Source: Nocardioides humilatus (GTDB lineage: Bacteria; Actinomycetota; Actinomycetes; Propionibacteriales; Nocardioidaceae). Taken from it: DNA of 64,000 nucleotides. This document shows positions 9,574-18,778 of the stretch, piece by piece (position 1 is the first letter of the stretch; every line of letters begins with the position of its first letter). A program made the translations under genes and the position numbers. The DNA lies in NCBI RefSeq assembly GCF_008373755.1, contig NZ_VUJV01000007.1, positions 1 to 64,000 on the forward strand, read 5' to 3'. The notes beneath the pieces were generated by a model. That model worked only from the letters and a program-made list of their open reading frames with translations. It was not told the origin of the DNA and searched no databases.

Positions 9574-9651
9574 GTCCGGTTGACCGCGCTTGAGGGCGGG
9601 TGTCGACAGACGTCTCAGCGGTGCTGGACAAGGCGCCCCGCCGCGTCAAGA

Positions 9652-10569
9652 TCAGTCGCCCGAGCCGCCGAACATGATCTCGTCCCAGGTCGGCACGGAG
9701 GCGCGACCACGCTTCTTCGACACCGGCCGACGGTGCTTCGACCCGTCGCCCACCGCCTCGTCTGACGCCTCCGCTACGGCGGCGGCCTCGGGCTCGACCG
9801 CCGCGGACGTGTCGCGCAGCGGGTCGTCGTAGGTCGGGCGCGCCGGCGGCTCGTCGAGGAACATCTCGGCGGTCTCGCTGATCGCCAGGTCGAGGGCGTC
9901 GTCGCCGAGCGGCAGCTCGTCGGTGACGACGACCGCAAGGCGACGCTCGCGCACGTGCTGGAGGTCGTCGCGCTGCGGCTCGGTGTGGATGACGAGGTCA
10001 CCGACCAGCCAACGAGCGTCGTCGTTGTCGGCCACGACGTAGTTGCCGGGAGGGTCGAAGGTGAAGCGTGCGGTGCCGCTGCGCGGGCCGGTCTCGAAGG
10101 CGCCCGCGAGTTCCCAGCGCCCGTCGTCGCGGCGGAAGGCGTCCCAGGTCACGGCCTCGACCTTGACCTGGTTGTTCGCGAGGTGGGTCGCGACCGCGTC
10201 GCCCAGCTTGCGGGTGCCGCCGGTGCCGTCGCCCACGGGGCGTCGCAACGAGGACTTCTGAGCCCGCTCAGCGATGTGTTCGCGCTCGGCGAGCACCGGC
10301 GCGACGAACGGCATGATCGCCTCGACCGTGGTCTGAGCCGCGGTAGCCACCGCTTCGGGCGTCTCACCGCCCCGGATCCGGATCTGGATCTCGCGGGGGC
10401 GCAGGGTGCTCGTCATCTGGATCTCCAACTGGCCGATGCGGGTGGTCTCGCCGCGGAGCGCGGCACGCAGAGCAGGGGTGATGGCGAGCGTGAACTCCTC
10501 GCCCTGCTGACCCACGAGGAGCAGACGTCGACCATCGGCGCTGACTCCTGCGAGATCGAGGTGCGCCAT
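9652..10569 (-). CDS. sepH: Septation protein SepH (DUF3071)
   Basis: Actinobacterial cell-division protein that binds FtsZ and promotes ring assembly, known from Streptomyces and mycobacteria. The 305-aa product has the conserved N-terminal DUF3071 domain (MAHLDLAGVSADGRRLLLVGQQGEEFTLAI ... LRPREIQIRIRGGETPEAVA), which includes a helix-turn-helix-like segment. A disordered acidic C-terminal tail ends in GRASVPTWDEIMFGGSGD, the conserved terminal 'PSWDEI.FG' motif of the family. The ATG at 10569 has AAGGACGGAGC upstream as ribosome-binding site, which rules out the longer open frame. Monocistronic. Confidence 0.92.
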   Translation of the reverse strand: MAHLDLAGVSADGRRLLLVGQQGEEFTLAITPALRAALRGETTRIGQLEIQMTSTLRPREIQIRIRGGETPEAVATAAQTTVEAIMPFVAPVLAEREHIAERAQKSSLRRPVGDGTGGTRKLGDAVATHLANNQVKVEAVTWDAFRRDDGRWELAGAFETGPRSGTARFTFDPPGNYVVADNDDARWLVGDLVIHTEPQRDDLQHVRERRLAVVVTDELPLGDDALDLAISETAEMFLDEPPARPTYDDPLRDTSAAVEPEAAAVAEASDEAVGDGSKHRRPVSKKRGRASVPTWDEIMFGGSGD

Positions 10570-10721
10570 GCTCCGTCCTTCCGGACCCGGTCGCGGGCCC
10601 GTCGTGCTCTTCAGTGGTGATACTCCGGTGCCGCCGAGATTACGCCCGGGGGCCGCGCGATTCGGGATGCCTCTCCGGCGTGTGGCGATGTGTCGACAAT
10701 TACTGCCGACGCCGCCGAGGA

Positions 10722-11066
10722 CTATCCGCTGAGCGACCAGCGGTCGGCGGCGACGAACGGGATCGGCAGCAGGGCTGCCACCAGGCCGCCGCCGAGGCCC
10801 ACTTTCGGGATCGACAGCGTGCCGACCACGACGTCGATGCTGTCGCTCGCCATCGCGGCCTTGGCCCACAGCCGCCCGCCCGGTTCCGCCCCGCCGAGCA
10901 GGGCGCCGGTGCCGAGCACCAGGTCCCGCACGCCGATCGTCCGCATGAGCAGCGTGAAGTCAGCGTCGTCGTTGCGGGAGATCGCCTTGGGCGCCGCGAG
11001 CAGGGCGATGCCGACGGCTGCCCGCACAGCGCCGACGGCACGGATCCGGGAGCCAGAGTTCGCCAT
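10722..11066 (-). CDS. Small putative membrane protein (DUF4267-like)
   Basis: 114 aa with three or four weakly hydrophobic segments (AVGAVRAAVGIALLAAP, DLVLGTGALLGG, GGLVAALLPIPFVAADRW). A short glycine-rich membrane protein like those labelled DUF4267, but assignment is tentative. A TAGGGT hexamer (11075-11080) lies 8 nt before the ATG, so the gene may have its own leaderless promoter although it follows ychJ by only 11 nt. No functional motif is visible. Confidence 0.6.
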   Translation of the reverse strand: MANSGSRIRAVGAVRAAVGIALLAAPKAISRNDDADFTLLMRTIGVRDLVLGTGALLGGAEPGGRLWAKAAMASDSIDVVVGTLSIPKVGLGGGLVAALLPIPFVAADRWSLSG

Positions 11067-11077
11067 GGCTGGGGACC

Positions 11078-11461
11078 CTACGACCGGCCGCGGACGTAGG
11101 TCCAGGCCCCGTCGTGCCGGCGGAACCGGCTGACCTCGTGGAGCACCGCAGGGTCACCGCCCATCGTGTGGTGGGCGCGGAACTCCACGACGCCGTTGAC
11201 GTCGTCGGGGCCGCCCGCCTCTGTCGCGAGGACCTCGAGGCCGGTCCAGCGCAGGTCCGGGTCGAGGTCGAGGGACGCCGGGCGGGTCGCCGGGTGCCAG
11301 CTGCGCAGCAGGTAGTCGACCTCGTGCAGCACGAACGCGCTGTAGCGCGACCGCATCAGCTGCTCAGCAGTCGCCGCCGCCCGATCGCCGCGGTGCAGCG
11401 GGGCGCAGCAGTCGTCGTACGACATGCCTGTCCCGCAGGGACAGATCCGGTCTCTGGCCAC
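11078..11461 (-). CDS. YchJ-family (UPF0225) SEC-C motif protein
   Basis: 127-aa protein that starts MARDRICPCGTGMSYDDCCAPLH, a SEC-C zinc-binding motif (C-x-C...C-C), followed by the NTF2-like UPF0225 body (AEQLMRSRYSAFVLHEVDYLLRSWHP, GVVEFRAHH). The zinc motif and length match YchJ. Biochemical role unknown; SEC-C motifs elsewhere mediate ribosome or SecB contacts. It lies 1 nt after the lactone-oxidase gene, implying co-transcription with it and the MFS gene. Confidence 0.88.
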   Translation of the reverse strand: MARDRICPCGTGMSYDDCCAPLHRGDRAAATAEQLMRSRYSAFVLHEVDYLLRSWHPATRPASLDLDPDLRWTGLEVLATEAGGPDDVNGVVEFRAHHTMGGDPAVLHEVSRFRRHDGAWTYVRGRS

Positions 11462-11462
11462 G

Positions 11463-12794
11463 CTACGAACCCAGGACCTGGCGCAGGTAGTCGTTGGTGA
11501 AGACCCGGGCGGGGTCCAGCCGGTCGCGGAGGGCGAGGAAGTCGCTGAAGCGCGGGTAGAGGGCGGCGAGGTCGTCGGCGGTGCGGGTGTGGAGCTTGCC
11601 CCAGTGGGGTCGGCCGCCGTGGTCGCGCATGACGGCCTCCATCAGGGCGAAGTAGCGCGCGTGTTCGGCGGCGTGATGAGTGTGGAAGGCCAGGTAGAGG
11701 GAGTCGCGCCCCGAGGCGGTCGACAGGGGTACGTCGTCGGCGGGCGCGACCCGGATCTCGACCGGGAACGACACCGTCTGGCCGGATGCCTCGAGCATCC
11801 GCCGGGCCTCGCGCAACGCGGTCAGGCCGGCTTCGCGGGGGACGGCGTACTCCATCTCGCGGAAGACGACGCGTCGCTCGGCGGTGAAGACCTTGTGGGC
11901 GACGTCGGTGTAGGTGCGCGCGCCGAGGAGGCGTGAGGCGAACCGGTTGGCGCGGGGGATCGCCCGCGGGACCCGGTTGAGAGCAGCGGTCTGGAGGCCG
12001 AAGACAGTGTTGGAGAGGAGCTCGTCGTCGAGCCAGTGGCGCCAGCGGGGGAGCGGTGCGGCCTGGGAGAGGTCGGTGCCGACGCGGGTGTTGCGCTTGG
12101 TGAGGAGCCGGTCGGAGTGGGGGAACCAGTACAGGTCGACGTGGTCGTGCGCCGCGACGATCTCGTCGAAGGTCGCCAGGCCCTCGTCCCAGCTCATCGG
12201 CTTCTCCTCGGCGCGGAGGAGGAAGAGCGGCTCGACGGCGAAGGTGACCGAGGTGATGACGCCGAGGGCACCGAGCCCGACCCGGGCGACCTCCAGGATC
12301 TCGGGGTGCTCGGTGGCCGATGTCGTCACGCGCTCGCCGGAGCCGGCGACGAGCTCGAGCCCGACCACCTGCGCCGCGAGCCCGGCGGCCCGACCGCCGG
12401 TGCCGTGGGTGCCGGTCGAGATCGCACCGGCGAGGGTCTGCTCGGCTATGTCGCCCATGTTGTGCAGGCTCAGGCCCCGTCGCTCGAGCTCGGCGTTGAG
12501 CACCTTCAGCTGCGTGCCGGCGTGGGCGGTGACGGTCATCGCGTCGCGATCGACCTGGGTGATGCCGGTGAGCCCGGGCAGGAGCATCGTGTGGCGGGGA
12601 CGGGCGATGCCGGTGAAGCTGTGACCGGTCCCGGCGACCTTCAGAGTCTCGCCGAGGTCGGCTGCGCGTCGTACTTCCTCGACCACGTCGTCGACGGAGC
12701 CCGGGTCGACCGTGCGTACGCCGCTGGCACGCTCCAGTCCCGACCAGTTACGCCAGGTTGCGCTCGACCCCGTCGACGTCTGCGACCTCGTCAT
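11463..12794 (-). CDS. FAD-dependent sugar-lactone oxidoreductase (L-gulonolactone / D-arabinonolactone oxidase type)
   Basis: Vanillyl-alcohol-oxidase superfamily enzyme that oxidises an aldonolactone. In 443 aa it has the N-terminal FAD-binding PCMH domain (LKVAGTGHSFTGIARPRHTML; GDIAEQTLAGAISTGTHGTG, where the GTHGTG loop holds the flavin). The C-terminal ALO domain ends MRDHGGRPHWGKLHT ... FLALRDRLDPARVFTNDYLRQVLG, with the conserved HWGK motif. It resembles mycobacterial L-gulono-1,4-lactone dehydrogenase (Rv1771) by memory. The substrate is not proven. The only plausible start, ATG 12794, lies 47 nt inside the end of the MFS gene, so the two overlap out of frame. Confidence 0.87.
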   Translation of the reverse strand: MTRSQTSTGSSATWRNWSGLERASGVRTVDPGSVDDVVEEVRRAADLGETLKVAGTGHSFTGIARPRHTMLLPGLTGITQVDRDAMTVTAHAGTQLKVLNAELERRGLSLHNMGDIAEQTLAGAISTGTHGTGGRAAGLAAQVVGLELVAGSGERVTTSATEHPEILEVARVGLGALGVITSVTFAVEPLFLLRAEEKPMSWDEGLATFDEIVAAHDHVDLYWFPHSDRLLTKRNTRVGTDLSQAAPLPRWRHWLDDELLSNTVFGLQTAALNRVPRAIPRANRFASRLLGARTYTDVAHKVFTAERRVVFREMEYAVPREAGLTALREARRMLEASGQTVSFPVEIRVAPADDVPLSTASGRDSLYLAFHTHHAAEHARYFALMEAVMRDHGGRPHWGKLHTRTADDLAALYPRFSDFLALRDRLDPARVFTNDYLRQVLGS

Positions 12795-13992
12795 GAGACG
12801 GCACGGTAGCGGGCACCCGCGTCGCGAGCGCGGCGACGAGCGCGAGCAGGCCGCCGCCGAGAGAGACGAGGTAGGCGGCCGAGGCGCCGGCGTCGTCGAT
12901 CACGACACCTGCCAGAGCGGCGCCCGGCGCGAGCCCGAGGGCGATTCCGGTCTGGAGCAGCATCATCCCCTCGGTGAGGCGCTGCGCGGGCAGCACGCGC
13001 TCGGCCAGCGACATCGCGGCGATCAGGGTGGGGGAGATGGCGAAGCCCCCGAGCAGCAGCACCACACCCATCGCGGGGATCGAGGACACCAGGGGCAGCG
13101 GCGCCATCGCGGCCGCCATCCCGAGCGCGCCCCAGCGCAATCGCACCAGCGGTCCACGCTTCCAGGAGATCGCGCCGGAGATGAGACCAGCGACCAGGCT
13201 GCCGAGCGCCCAGACGGCGAGGAGGAAGCCGGCGGCACCTTGATGGCCCTCGTCCTCGGCGAACGCCACGGTCGCCACCTCGGCAGCACCGAAGAGGACA
13301 CCCAGCGCGAGGGTGAGGAGGGTGAGTGGCCCGATCGCGGCCCACGGCATCCGTGGCCGGTCGCTGACGTCGGCTGCTGCAGGGTGGACCGGAGGCTCGG
13401 TGGAGCGCAGGCCCGCGAAGACGTAGGTCCCGACGAGACCGAAGACGAGTGCGGCGCTCAGACCGGCGACCGGGTGCACGGCGGTCGCGAGGGTGGTCAC
13501 GATGATCGGGCCGAGCAGGAAGACGGCCTCGTCGGCCACGGCCTCGAAGGAGAAGGCGGTGTGGAGGTCGGCGGGCTCGTCCTTGAGGCAGTACGACCAC
13601 CGGGCGCGCACGCAGGTGCCGACGGACGGCAGGGCGGCACCGGCGACGGCAGCAAGGGCGTAGGTGATGAGGACGGGCCAGTCGGCGCTCAGGGAGTACA
13701 TGCCCCCGGCCAGGCCGAGCCCCCACAGGGTGATGAGCAGCGGGAGCACCCGCGCCTGCCCGAGCCGGTCGAGCAGGCGGCCCTGCGGCACGGCGAAGCC
13801 CGCGTTGGCGATCAGCGCGGTGGCCGACACTGCGCCGGCGAAGGCGTAGGAACCGGTCTCGTGCTCGGCGAGGAGCACGATCCCGAGGCCCACCATCGAG
13901 ATCGGCAGTCGTGCGACCAGGCCCGTGAGGCTGAAGAGGGCGGTCGCGCGCGTGAAGATCCGCCGGTAGGGGGCGAGGGCAGTCTCGATCAT
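12748..13992 (-). CDS. Major facilitator superfamily transporter
   Basis: Inner-membrane secondary transporter of 414 aa with about 12 hydrophobic helices, for example [43 protein letters not shown] and [20 protein letters not shown]. The intracellular loop after TM2 reads [13 protein letters not shown], the D/R-rich MFS loop. No substrate can be read; proteins of this subgroup are annotated as drug or sugar efflux. ATG 13992 is preferred over an earlier start because GGAGGACGATCAGG precedes it. It leads an operon MFS - lactone oxidase - ychJ and is divergent from ferrochelatase (32 nt between starts). Confidence 0.85.
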   Translation of the reverse strand: MIETALAPYRRIFTRATALFSLTGLVARLPISMVGLGIVLLAEHETGSYAFAGAVSATALIANAGFAVPQGRLLDRLGQARVLPLLITLWGLGLAGGMYSLSADWPVLITYALAAVAGAALPSVGTCVRARWSYCLKDEPADLHTAFSFEAVADEAVFLLGPIIVTTLATAVHPVAGLSAALVFGLVGTYVFAGLRSTEPPVHPAAADVSDRPRMPWAAIGPLTLLTLALGVLFGAAEVATVAFAEDEGHQGAAGFLLAVWALGSLVAGLISGAISWKRGPLVRLRWGALGMAAAMAPLPLVSSIPAMGVVLLLGGFAISPTLIAAMSLAERVLPAQRLTEGMMLLQTGIALGLAPGAALAGVVIDDAGASAAYLVSLGGGLLALVAALATRVPATVPSHDEVADVDGVERNLA

Positions 13993-14012
13993 GGCTTCCT
14001 GATCGTCCTCCC

Positions 14013-14018
14013 TACGAT
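14013..14018 (+). promoter_or_regulatory. Probable -10 hexamer of cpfC
   Basis: TACGAT, 6 nt before the GTG start of the ferrochelatase gene. Leaderless pattern. Confidence 0.5.
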
Positions 14019-14024
14019 GGTGCA

Positions 14025-15059
14025 GTGACGAATCCTTATCCGGTGCCACCCGCCGACATGGACGCCGACGTGGCCTACGACGCCGTGCTGCTCCTCAGCT
14101 TCGGTGGGCCGGAGGGGCCCGACGACGTCGTGCCGTTCCTCGAGAACGTGACCCGGGGCCGCGGGATTCCGAAGGAGCGCCTGGTCGAGGTCGGCCAGCA
14201 CTACTTCCTGTTCGGCGGGCGCTCGCCGATCAACGACCAGAACAAGGCGCTGATCGCGGCTCTCGAAGCCGACCTCGCCGCCGAGGGGATCGACCTGCCG
14301 GTCTACTGGGGCAACCGCAACTGGGCGCCCTACCTCGTCGACGCGGTGCGGCAGATGGCCGCCGACGGTCGGCAGCGGGTCGCCTGCATCGCGACGAGCG
14401 CCTACTCCTCGTGGTCGAGCTGTCGGCAGTACCGCGACAACATCGAGGAGGCGGTGGCTGCCGTCCCCGGAGCGCCGCGGATCGACAAGATCCGCTGGTT
14501 CGCCGACCACCCCGGCTTCGTCGCCGCGGTCGCCGACCGCACTATCGAGGCCATCGACGACCTGCCCGAAGCGACCCGGGCCGATGCCCGACTGGTCTTC
14601 GTCACCCACTCGATCCCGACCGCCATGAACGCCGAGAGCGGTCCGGACGGTGACGCCTACCTCACCCAGCACCTCGGGGTCGCCGCGACCGTGGCAGCCC
14701 GGGTCGCCGAGATGACCGGCCAGCACCGCGATCACGAGCTGGTCTTCTGCTCCCGGAGCGGCTCGCCGCGCACGCCGTGGCTCGAGCCCGACGTCAACGA
14801 CCGGCTCGAGGAGCTCGCAGCGGACGGGGTGCGGGCCGTCGTACTCATCCCGGTCGGGTTCGTCTCCGACCACATGGAGGTCGTCTACGACCTCGACACC
14901 GAGGCACTCGCCACCGCGGAGAAGCTGGGGATCGAGGCGCGCCGGGCGGGCACCGCCGGAGTCGATCCCCGTTTCGTCGCCGCGCTGCGCGAGCTCGCGC
15001 TGGAGCGCCCCATCGAGACCTGCGCGGCGCACTGCTGCCTGCCGCGGTCGACCCCGTGA
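14025..15059 (+). CDS. cpfC: Coproporphyrin ferrochelatase
   Basis: Inserts Fe2+ into coproporphyrin III in the coproporphyrin-dependent heme pathway of actinobacteria. The 344-aa product has family landmarks [29 protein letters not shown], the metal-site strand [11 protein letters not shown] and [20 protein letters not shown]. Cys133 and the C-terminal cluster CAAHCC (Cys333, 337, 338) fit the [2Fe-2S]-binding cysteines of actinobacterial enzymes. The GTG at 14025 lies 6 nt after TACGAT. Its TGA overlaps the GTG of the inositol monophosphatase gene (GTGA), so the two are co-translated. Confidence 0.95.
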   Translation: MTNPYPVPPADMDADVAYDAVLLLSFGGPEGPDDVVPFLENVTRGRGIPKERLVEVGQHYFLFGGRSPINDQNKALIAALEADLAAEGIDLPVYWGNRNWAPYLVDAVRQMAADGRQRVACIATSAYSSWSSCRQYRDNIEEAVAAVPGAPRIDKIRWFADHPGFVAAVADRTIEAIDDLPEATRADARLVFVTHSIPTAMNAESGPDGDAYLTQHLGVAATVAARVAEMTGQHRDHELVFCSRSGSPRTPWLEPDVNDRLEELAADGVRAVVLIPVGFVSDHMEVVYDLDTEALATAEKLGIEARRAGTAGVDPRFVAALRELALERPIETCAAHCCLPRSTP

Positions 15060-15868
15060 CCGTCGCCGCGCGTGCTCTCGCCGACCTGGCCCTGGCCGCG
15101 GCACGCGAGGCAGCGGCGCTGATCAGGGGGTACGCCGAGCAGGGCGTCGCCGTGGCGGCGACCAAGACGAGCGACGTCGACGTGGTCACCCTCGCCGACC
15201 GCGCGTCGGAAGAGCTGATCCGCGCCCGGCTGCTGGCCGCTCGTCCGGACGACTCGATCCTTGGCGAGGAGGGCGACGACGTCGTCGGCACCAGCGGGGT
15301 GCGGTGGATCGTCGACCCGATCGACGGCACCGTCAACTTCCTCTATGGGCTGCAGGAGTTCTCGGTGTCGATCGCCGCGGAGGTCGACGGAGAGGTGGTC
15401 GCCGGCGTCGTGCTCGACGCGGCCAACGACCGTGCCTACGTCGGCTTCGTCGATGCAGACCTTCCCGGCGGCGGCTCCGCGACCCGCGACGGTCGCCTGC
15501 TCCAGGTCCGGGGTCCGGCGCCGGTCGCGCAGCGGCTGATCGCGACCGGCTTCTCCTACAGCGCCGAGAAACGTGCCGTCCAGGCCGCGGCGACGGCTCG
15601 GCTGCTCCCGCTGGTGCGCGACATCCGCCGCCACGGGTCGTGCGCGCTCGAGCTCTGTCACCTGGCCGAAGGATCCCTCGACGGCTACGTCGAGGAGGGC
15701 GTGATGCTCTGGGACCACGCCGCCGGCGGACTCATCGCCCGCCTCGCCGGCGCCCGCCTGGAGGTGCTGCCCGGAGCGGGCGGGACCGACCTGGTCGTGT
15801 GTGGGCCTCATCACGGGTTCACTGAGCTTCTGGAGCTCATTCGGTCGGTAGGTTTCACCCGGGAATAG
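15056..15868 (+). CDS. Inositol monophosphatase family protein (SuhB-like)
   Basis: Mg2+-dependent, Li+-sensitive phosphatase for inositol phosphates or similar substrates such as histidinol phosphate. The 270-aa protein has the metal-binding motifs LGEEGDD (Glu71/72), [10 protein letters not shown] (Asp87, Asp90) and, near the C-terminus, [13 protein letters not shown] 15056 overlaps the cpfC stop by four bases (GTGA), which fixes the start. In M. tuberculosis the homologue at this conserved position is suhB (Rv2701c). Myo-inositol would feed mycothiol and phosphatidylinositol synthesis (pathway knowledge). Confidence 0.9.
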   Translation: MTVAARALADLALAAAREAAALIRGYAEQGVAVAATKTSDVDVVTLADRASEELIRARLLAARPDDSILGEEGDDVVGTSGVRWIVDPIDGTVNFLYGLQEFSVSIAAEVDGEVVAGVVLDAANDRAYVGFVDADLPGGGSATRDGRLLQVRGPAPVAQRLIATGFSYSAEKRAVQAAATARLLPLVRDIRRHGSCALELCHLAEGSLDGYVEEGVMLWDHAAGGLIARLAGARLEVLPGAGGTDLVVCGPHHGFTELLELIRSVGFTRE

Positions 15869-16017
15869 CGGGCGTTCGCTGACTGTTCGAACGACTCGCC
15901 CGGGGTCGAGGTATCGCCCCGGCCACGGATAGTGCACAATCTGCCGCGCCGATCACGAACTTCGCCGCTTCGGGGCGGCGGGGGATGATCTGCGGCGACT
16001 GAAGGGGAGTGAGCGTC

Positions 16018-16308
16018 ATGGCGACCGATTACGACGCACCGCGCAAGAACGAGGACGAGCAGTCCGAAGAAAGCATCGAAGAGCTCAAGGCGCGCCGCCA
16101 CGACAAGAACTCCGGCAAGGTCGACGAGGACGAGACGGAAGCCGCTGAGTCCTTCGAGCTGCCGGGGGCGGACCTCTCCCACGAGGAGCTGGCCGTCGAG
16201 GTGAAGCCCAAGCAGGAGGACGAGTTCACCTGCATGAGCTGCTTCCTGGTGCATCACCGCAGCCAGCTGGCCGACCCGAAGAAGATGATCTGTCGCGACT
16301 GCGCCTGA
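16018..16308 (+). CDS. DUF4193 domain-containing zinc-ribbon-like protein
   Basis: 96-aa acidic protein conserved across Actinobacteria (Rv2699c family). The N-terminal half is charged and probably disordered. The C-terminal half holds FTCMSCFLVHHRSQL ... MICRDCA, a CxxC...CxxC four-cysteine zinc ribbon. ATG 16018 follows AAGGGGAG at ideal spacing; a GTG nine bases earlier is less likely. An RNA polymerase or RNA contact role has been suggested by resemblance to such ribbons, but function is unproven. A strong bidirectional terminator follows directly. Confidence 0.92.
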   Translation: MATDYDAPRKNEDEQSEESIEELKARRHDKNSGKVDEDETEAAESFELPGADLSHEELAVEVKPKQEDEFTCMSCFLVHHRSQLADPKKMICRDCA

Positions 16309-16317
16309 AAAATGTGA

Positions 16318-16352
16318 AGAGCGTGCCGCACCCGTCGGGTGCGGCACGCTCT
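16318..16352. terminator. Bidirectional intrinsic terminator
   Basis: Perfect 16-bp stem (16318-16333 with 16337-16352) closed by a GTC loop. A T-run (CTTTT, 16354-16358) follows on the plus strand, and an A-run (16308-16312) precedes it, giving a T-run for the opposite strand. It separates the convergent DUF4193 and DUF4235 genes. Confidence 0.92.
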
Positions 16353-16357
16353 GCTTT

Positions 16358-16645
16358 TCAGTCCTTGCGCAGCGGAGGCGGCAGCGCGCCGGTCGACTTG
16401 TAGTAGTAACCGGCCGCGCGACGCTGGGCATACATCTTCGCCAGCGCGACGGCGGCTCCGGTCGTCGCTGCCCACGCCACGGCCTCCCACAGGTCGACGT
16501 CGGGGTCGGCCGGGTTCTCCGGGGGCTTCTTGCCGGTGCTGATCTTCCACGACTTGTCGATCGCCTGGCGCGCCGCTGCGGCGCCGCCGAGGGCCGCGAC
16601 CATCGAGAAGATCGACCACATCTTGGAACTGTCGCCCTTTGCCAT
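16358..16645 (-). CDS. DUF4235 domain-containing membrane protein
   Basis: 95-aa protein with two short hydrophobic segments (WSIFSMVAALGGAAAARQAI and LWEAVAWAATTGAAVALAKMYAQRRAAGYY), the characteristic DUF4235 pattern. Probably an integral membrane protein of unknown role, found beside DUF3093 and dut in related genomes. TAAGGT lies 7 nt before the ATG, consistent with a leaderless transcript even though the DUF3093 gene ends only 10 nt upstream. Confidence 0.88.
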   Translation of the reverse strand: MAKGDSSKMWSIFSMVAALGGAAAARQAIDKSWKISTGKKPPENPADPDVDLWEAVAWAATTGAAVALAKMYAQRRAAGYYYKSTGALPPPLRKD

Positions 16646-16655
16646 GCGACCGACC

Positions 16656-17117
16656 TTATCGAGTCTTCGGCAGAGCGGTGAGCGCGTCCGCGAGTGCCTC
16701 CGGGTGCCGCGAGCTCACCAGCCAGTACGGCGTCGGGTCGGCCGGGTCGACGACCTCGACCTTCACGGCTCGGTGCAGGTAGGGGCGGAGGAGCAGGTAG
16801 GCGCGGGCATCGGCGTCGCGACCGGCGACGAGCCTGGTCTGCTCGGCATCGAGGGCGGCGACCTCGCCGACGTACTCCGCTTCGATGCGGGCGCGGCCGG
16901 CCTGGAACCAGCCGTCGCGGACCACGACCCGGGCGTCGCCGTAGGACCACAGCAGCAGGGCCAGGAGGGCCAGCGCGACGCCGGTGACGACCCACGCGGT
17001 CGGGCCGGGGACGGCGACGACGACGGTCAGCCACAGGGTGGCGACGAGCATCGTGCCCTGGGCCCACCAGCGCAGGGGTACGGCGAGACGCTCGTCGTAG
17101 CCCTGGCTCTTGCTCAC
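16656..17117 (-). CDS. DUF3093 domain-containing membrane protein
   Basis: 153-aa protein with a short N-terminal tail (SKSQGYDERLAVPLRWWAQG) followed by two transmembrane helices (GTMLVATLWLTVVVAV and AWVVTGVALALLALLLWSYG) and a soluble C-terminal domain. This is the DUF3093 layout (Rv2698 family). GTG 17117 is chosen because it gives the family-typical N-terminus, although no Shine-Dalgarno sequence is present. Divergent from dut, as in mycobacteria. Function unknown. Confidence 0.88.
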   Translation of the reverse strand: MSKSQGYDERLAVPLRWWAQGTMLVATLWLTVVVAVPGPTAWVVTGVALALLALLLWSYGDARVVVRDGWFQAGRARIEAEYVGEVAALDAEQTRLVAGRDADARAYLLLRPYLHRAVKVEVVDPADPTPYWLVSSRHPEALADALTALPKTR

Positions 17118-17156
17118 GGGAGGAAGGATCCCATCCGGCTGCCGGCGGGGGATCTC

Positions 17157-17162
17157 TAGGGT
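17157..17162 (+). promoter_or_regulatory. Probable -10 hexamer of dut
   Basis: TAGGGT, 6 nt before the GTG start of dut. Leaderless pattern. Confidence 0.55.
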
Positions 17163-17168
17163 GGGTCC

Positions 17169-17672
17169 GTGCCTTTCGACGACCCTGCCGATGCTGCTGA
17201 GGCAGCCGCCGACCTCGAGATCCCGGTGACCCTGCTCGACCCCGAGCTCCCACCGCCGACCTACGCCCACCCGGGTGACGCGGGGGCCGACCTCGTGACG
17301 ACCGTCGACCTGGTCCTCCAGCCGGGCGAGCGGATGCTCGTGCCGACCGGGGTGGCGATCGCGCTACCCGACGGCTACGCGGCGTTCGTCCACCCGCGCA
17401 GCGGCCTGGCCGCGCGGCATGGGCTCTCGATCGTCAACACTCCCGGCACGATCGACGCGGGCTACCGCGGTGAGATCAAGGTGATGCTGATCAACCACGA
17501 CCCGGTCGAGGCGATCGTCCTGAGCCGCGGTGACCGGATCGCCCAGCTGGTCATCCAGCGCTTCGAGCGGGCCCGGTTCGTCACCGTCTCCGACCTTCCC
17601 GAGAGCGTCCGAGGCACCGGCGGCTACGGTTCTACTGGAGGCTTCGGTCAGGTGAAGGAGAGCAAGTCGTGA
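17169..17672 (+). CDS. dut: dUTP diphosphatase
   Basis: Hydrolyses dUTP to dUMP and PPi, keeping uracil out of DNA and supplying dUMP for thymidylate. The trimeric dUTPase motifs are all present in 167 aa: motif I DAGADL (37-42), motif II PRSGLA (76-81), motif [16 protein letters not shown] with Asp96, motif [11 protein letters not shown], and the C-terminal motif [13 protein letters not shown] ~20-residue extension precedes the usual start. The TGA overlaps the GTG of the DUF3710 gene (GTGA), so it leads a four-gene operon dut - DUF3710 - OB-fold - DUF3159. Confidence 0.96.
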   Translation: MPFDDPADAAEAAADLEIPVTLLDPELPPPTYAHPGDAGADLVTTVDLVLQPGERMLVPTGVAIALPDGYAAFVHPRSGLAARHGLSIVNTPGTIDAGYRGEIKVMLINHDPVEAIVLSRGDRIAQLVIQRFERARFVTVSDLPESVRGTGGYGSTGGFGQVKESKS

Positions 17673-18376
17673 AGTTGCGTCGCAAGTCCGGTCGAGATGC
17701 CGAGGAGGCAGCGCCGGAAGAGGTCGCCGGCGAGACCGTCGTCGACGCCAGCGACGACGTCACCGACGTGCCGGCCGCCGTCCCCGCGGACACCGACGAA
17801 GGTCCCTACGACGCCGACGACCTGCCCGACGACGGCGTGGGTCGCGTCGACCTCGGTGCGCTGCTGGTCGCCCCGGTGCCCGGCCGCGACCTGCGGGTCC
17901 AGGTCGACGAGAAGTCCGGTGAAGTGAAGTCGGTCGTGCTCGCTGGCCAGGACGGCGCCGTCGAGCTGCGTGCCTACGCGGCTCCGCGCCACGGTGACCT
18001 GTGGAGCGAGGTGCGGCCGCAGATCGCCGCCGACGCCGCCCGACGCGGCGGCACCGCGACCGAGCAGGACGGCCCCTTCGGGACCGAGCTCTTCTGCGAG
18101 GTGCAGGTCAAGACCGCTGAGGGGCAGGTCGGCAACCAGGCCTCGCGCGTGATCGGCTTCAACGGCCCGCGCTGGCTGCTGCGGGCGACCTTCCTGGGCC
18201 GCCCCGCCGTCGACGCCGACGCACTGGCGGAGTGGCGCGGTGCGGTGACCTCGGTCGCCGTACGCCGTGGTGCCCAGGCGATGCCGGTCGGTGAGGCCCT
18301 GCCGCTGACCCTCCCCGAGGAGATCAAGGCGCAGGCCCAGCGCGCCGCCACGCCGGGCCAGCAGACCGGAGCCTGA
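17669..18376 (+). CDS. DUF3710 domain-containing protein
   Basis: 235-aa soluble protein of the actinobacterial DUF3710 family (Rv2696c). A lysine/arginine start and long acidic linker lead into the conserved domain ([34 protein letters not shown] ... [21 protein letters not shown]). It is a consistent neighbour of dut. Function is unknown and no catalytic residues stand out. GTG start overlapping the dut stop (GTGA). Confidence 0.9.
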   Translation: MKLRRKSGRDAEEAAPEEVAGETVVDASDDVTDVPAAVPADTDEGPYDADDLPDDGVGRVDLGALLVAPVPGRDLRVQVDEKSGEVKSVVLAGQDGAVELRAYAAPRHGDLWSEVRPQIAADAARRGGTATEQDGPFGTELFCEVQVKTAEGQVGNQASRVIGFNGPRWLLRATFLGRPAVDADALAEWRGAVTSVAVRRGAQAMPVGEALPLTLPEEIKAQAQRAATPGQQTGA

Positions 18377-18418
18377 CGGACCCACCTGACCAACCTGACC
18401 GACGAGAGGGGGACGGAC

Positions 18419-18778
18419 ATGGCGACGAAGAGCCGACTGCGGCGCACGATCAGCAAGTGGGCGAGCCCCGCCGAGGCGGAGGCGCGCGACCTGCGCAAGA
18501 CCTTCGCCAGCAGCGGAGTCGTGTCGATCGCCGACGCGCCCTCGCGCACCCCCGTCCACCTGCGCGGCACCCTGCGCACCGTCACGCTCCGCCCACGCGG
18601 TGGAGTCCCGGCGCTCGAGGCCGAGCTCTATGACGGCACCGGCACCCTGATCGTGATCTGGCTCGGGCGTCGGCGGATCGCCGGCATCGGCCCGGGCCGC
18701 GCCATCGAGGTGTCGGGACGGATCGGTGAGCACGAGGCCGATCGCGTGCTCTACAACCCGCGCTACGAGCTCCTGTGA
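18419..18778 (+). CDS. OB-fold nucleic acid-binding protein
   Basis: 119-aa protein (Rv2694c family) with a basic N-terminus and an OB-fold of the RecG/tRNA-anticodon type: VHLRGTLRTVTLRPRGGVPALEAELYDGTGTLIVIWLGRRRIAGIGPGRAIEVSGRIG. Probably binds single-stranded nucleic acid. A good ribosome-binding site (GAGAGGGGGACGG) lies before the ATG. Its stop overlaps the GTG of the next gene. Part of the dut operon; role unproven. Confidence 0.85.
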   Translation: MATKSRLRRTISKWASPAEAEARDLRKTFASSGVVSIADAPSRTPVHLRGTLRTVTLRPRGGVPALEAELYDGTGTLIVIWLGRRRIAGIGPGRAIEVSGRIGEHEADRVLYNPRYELL

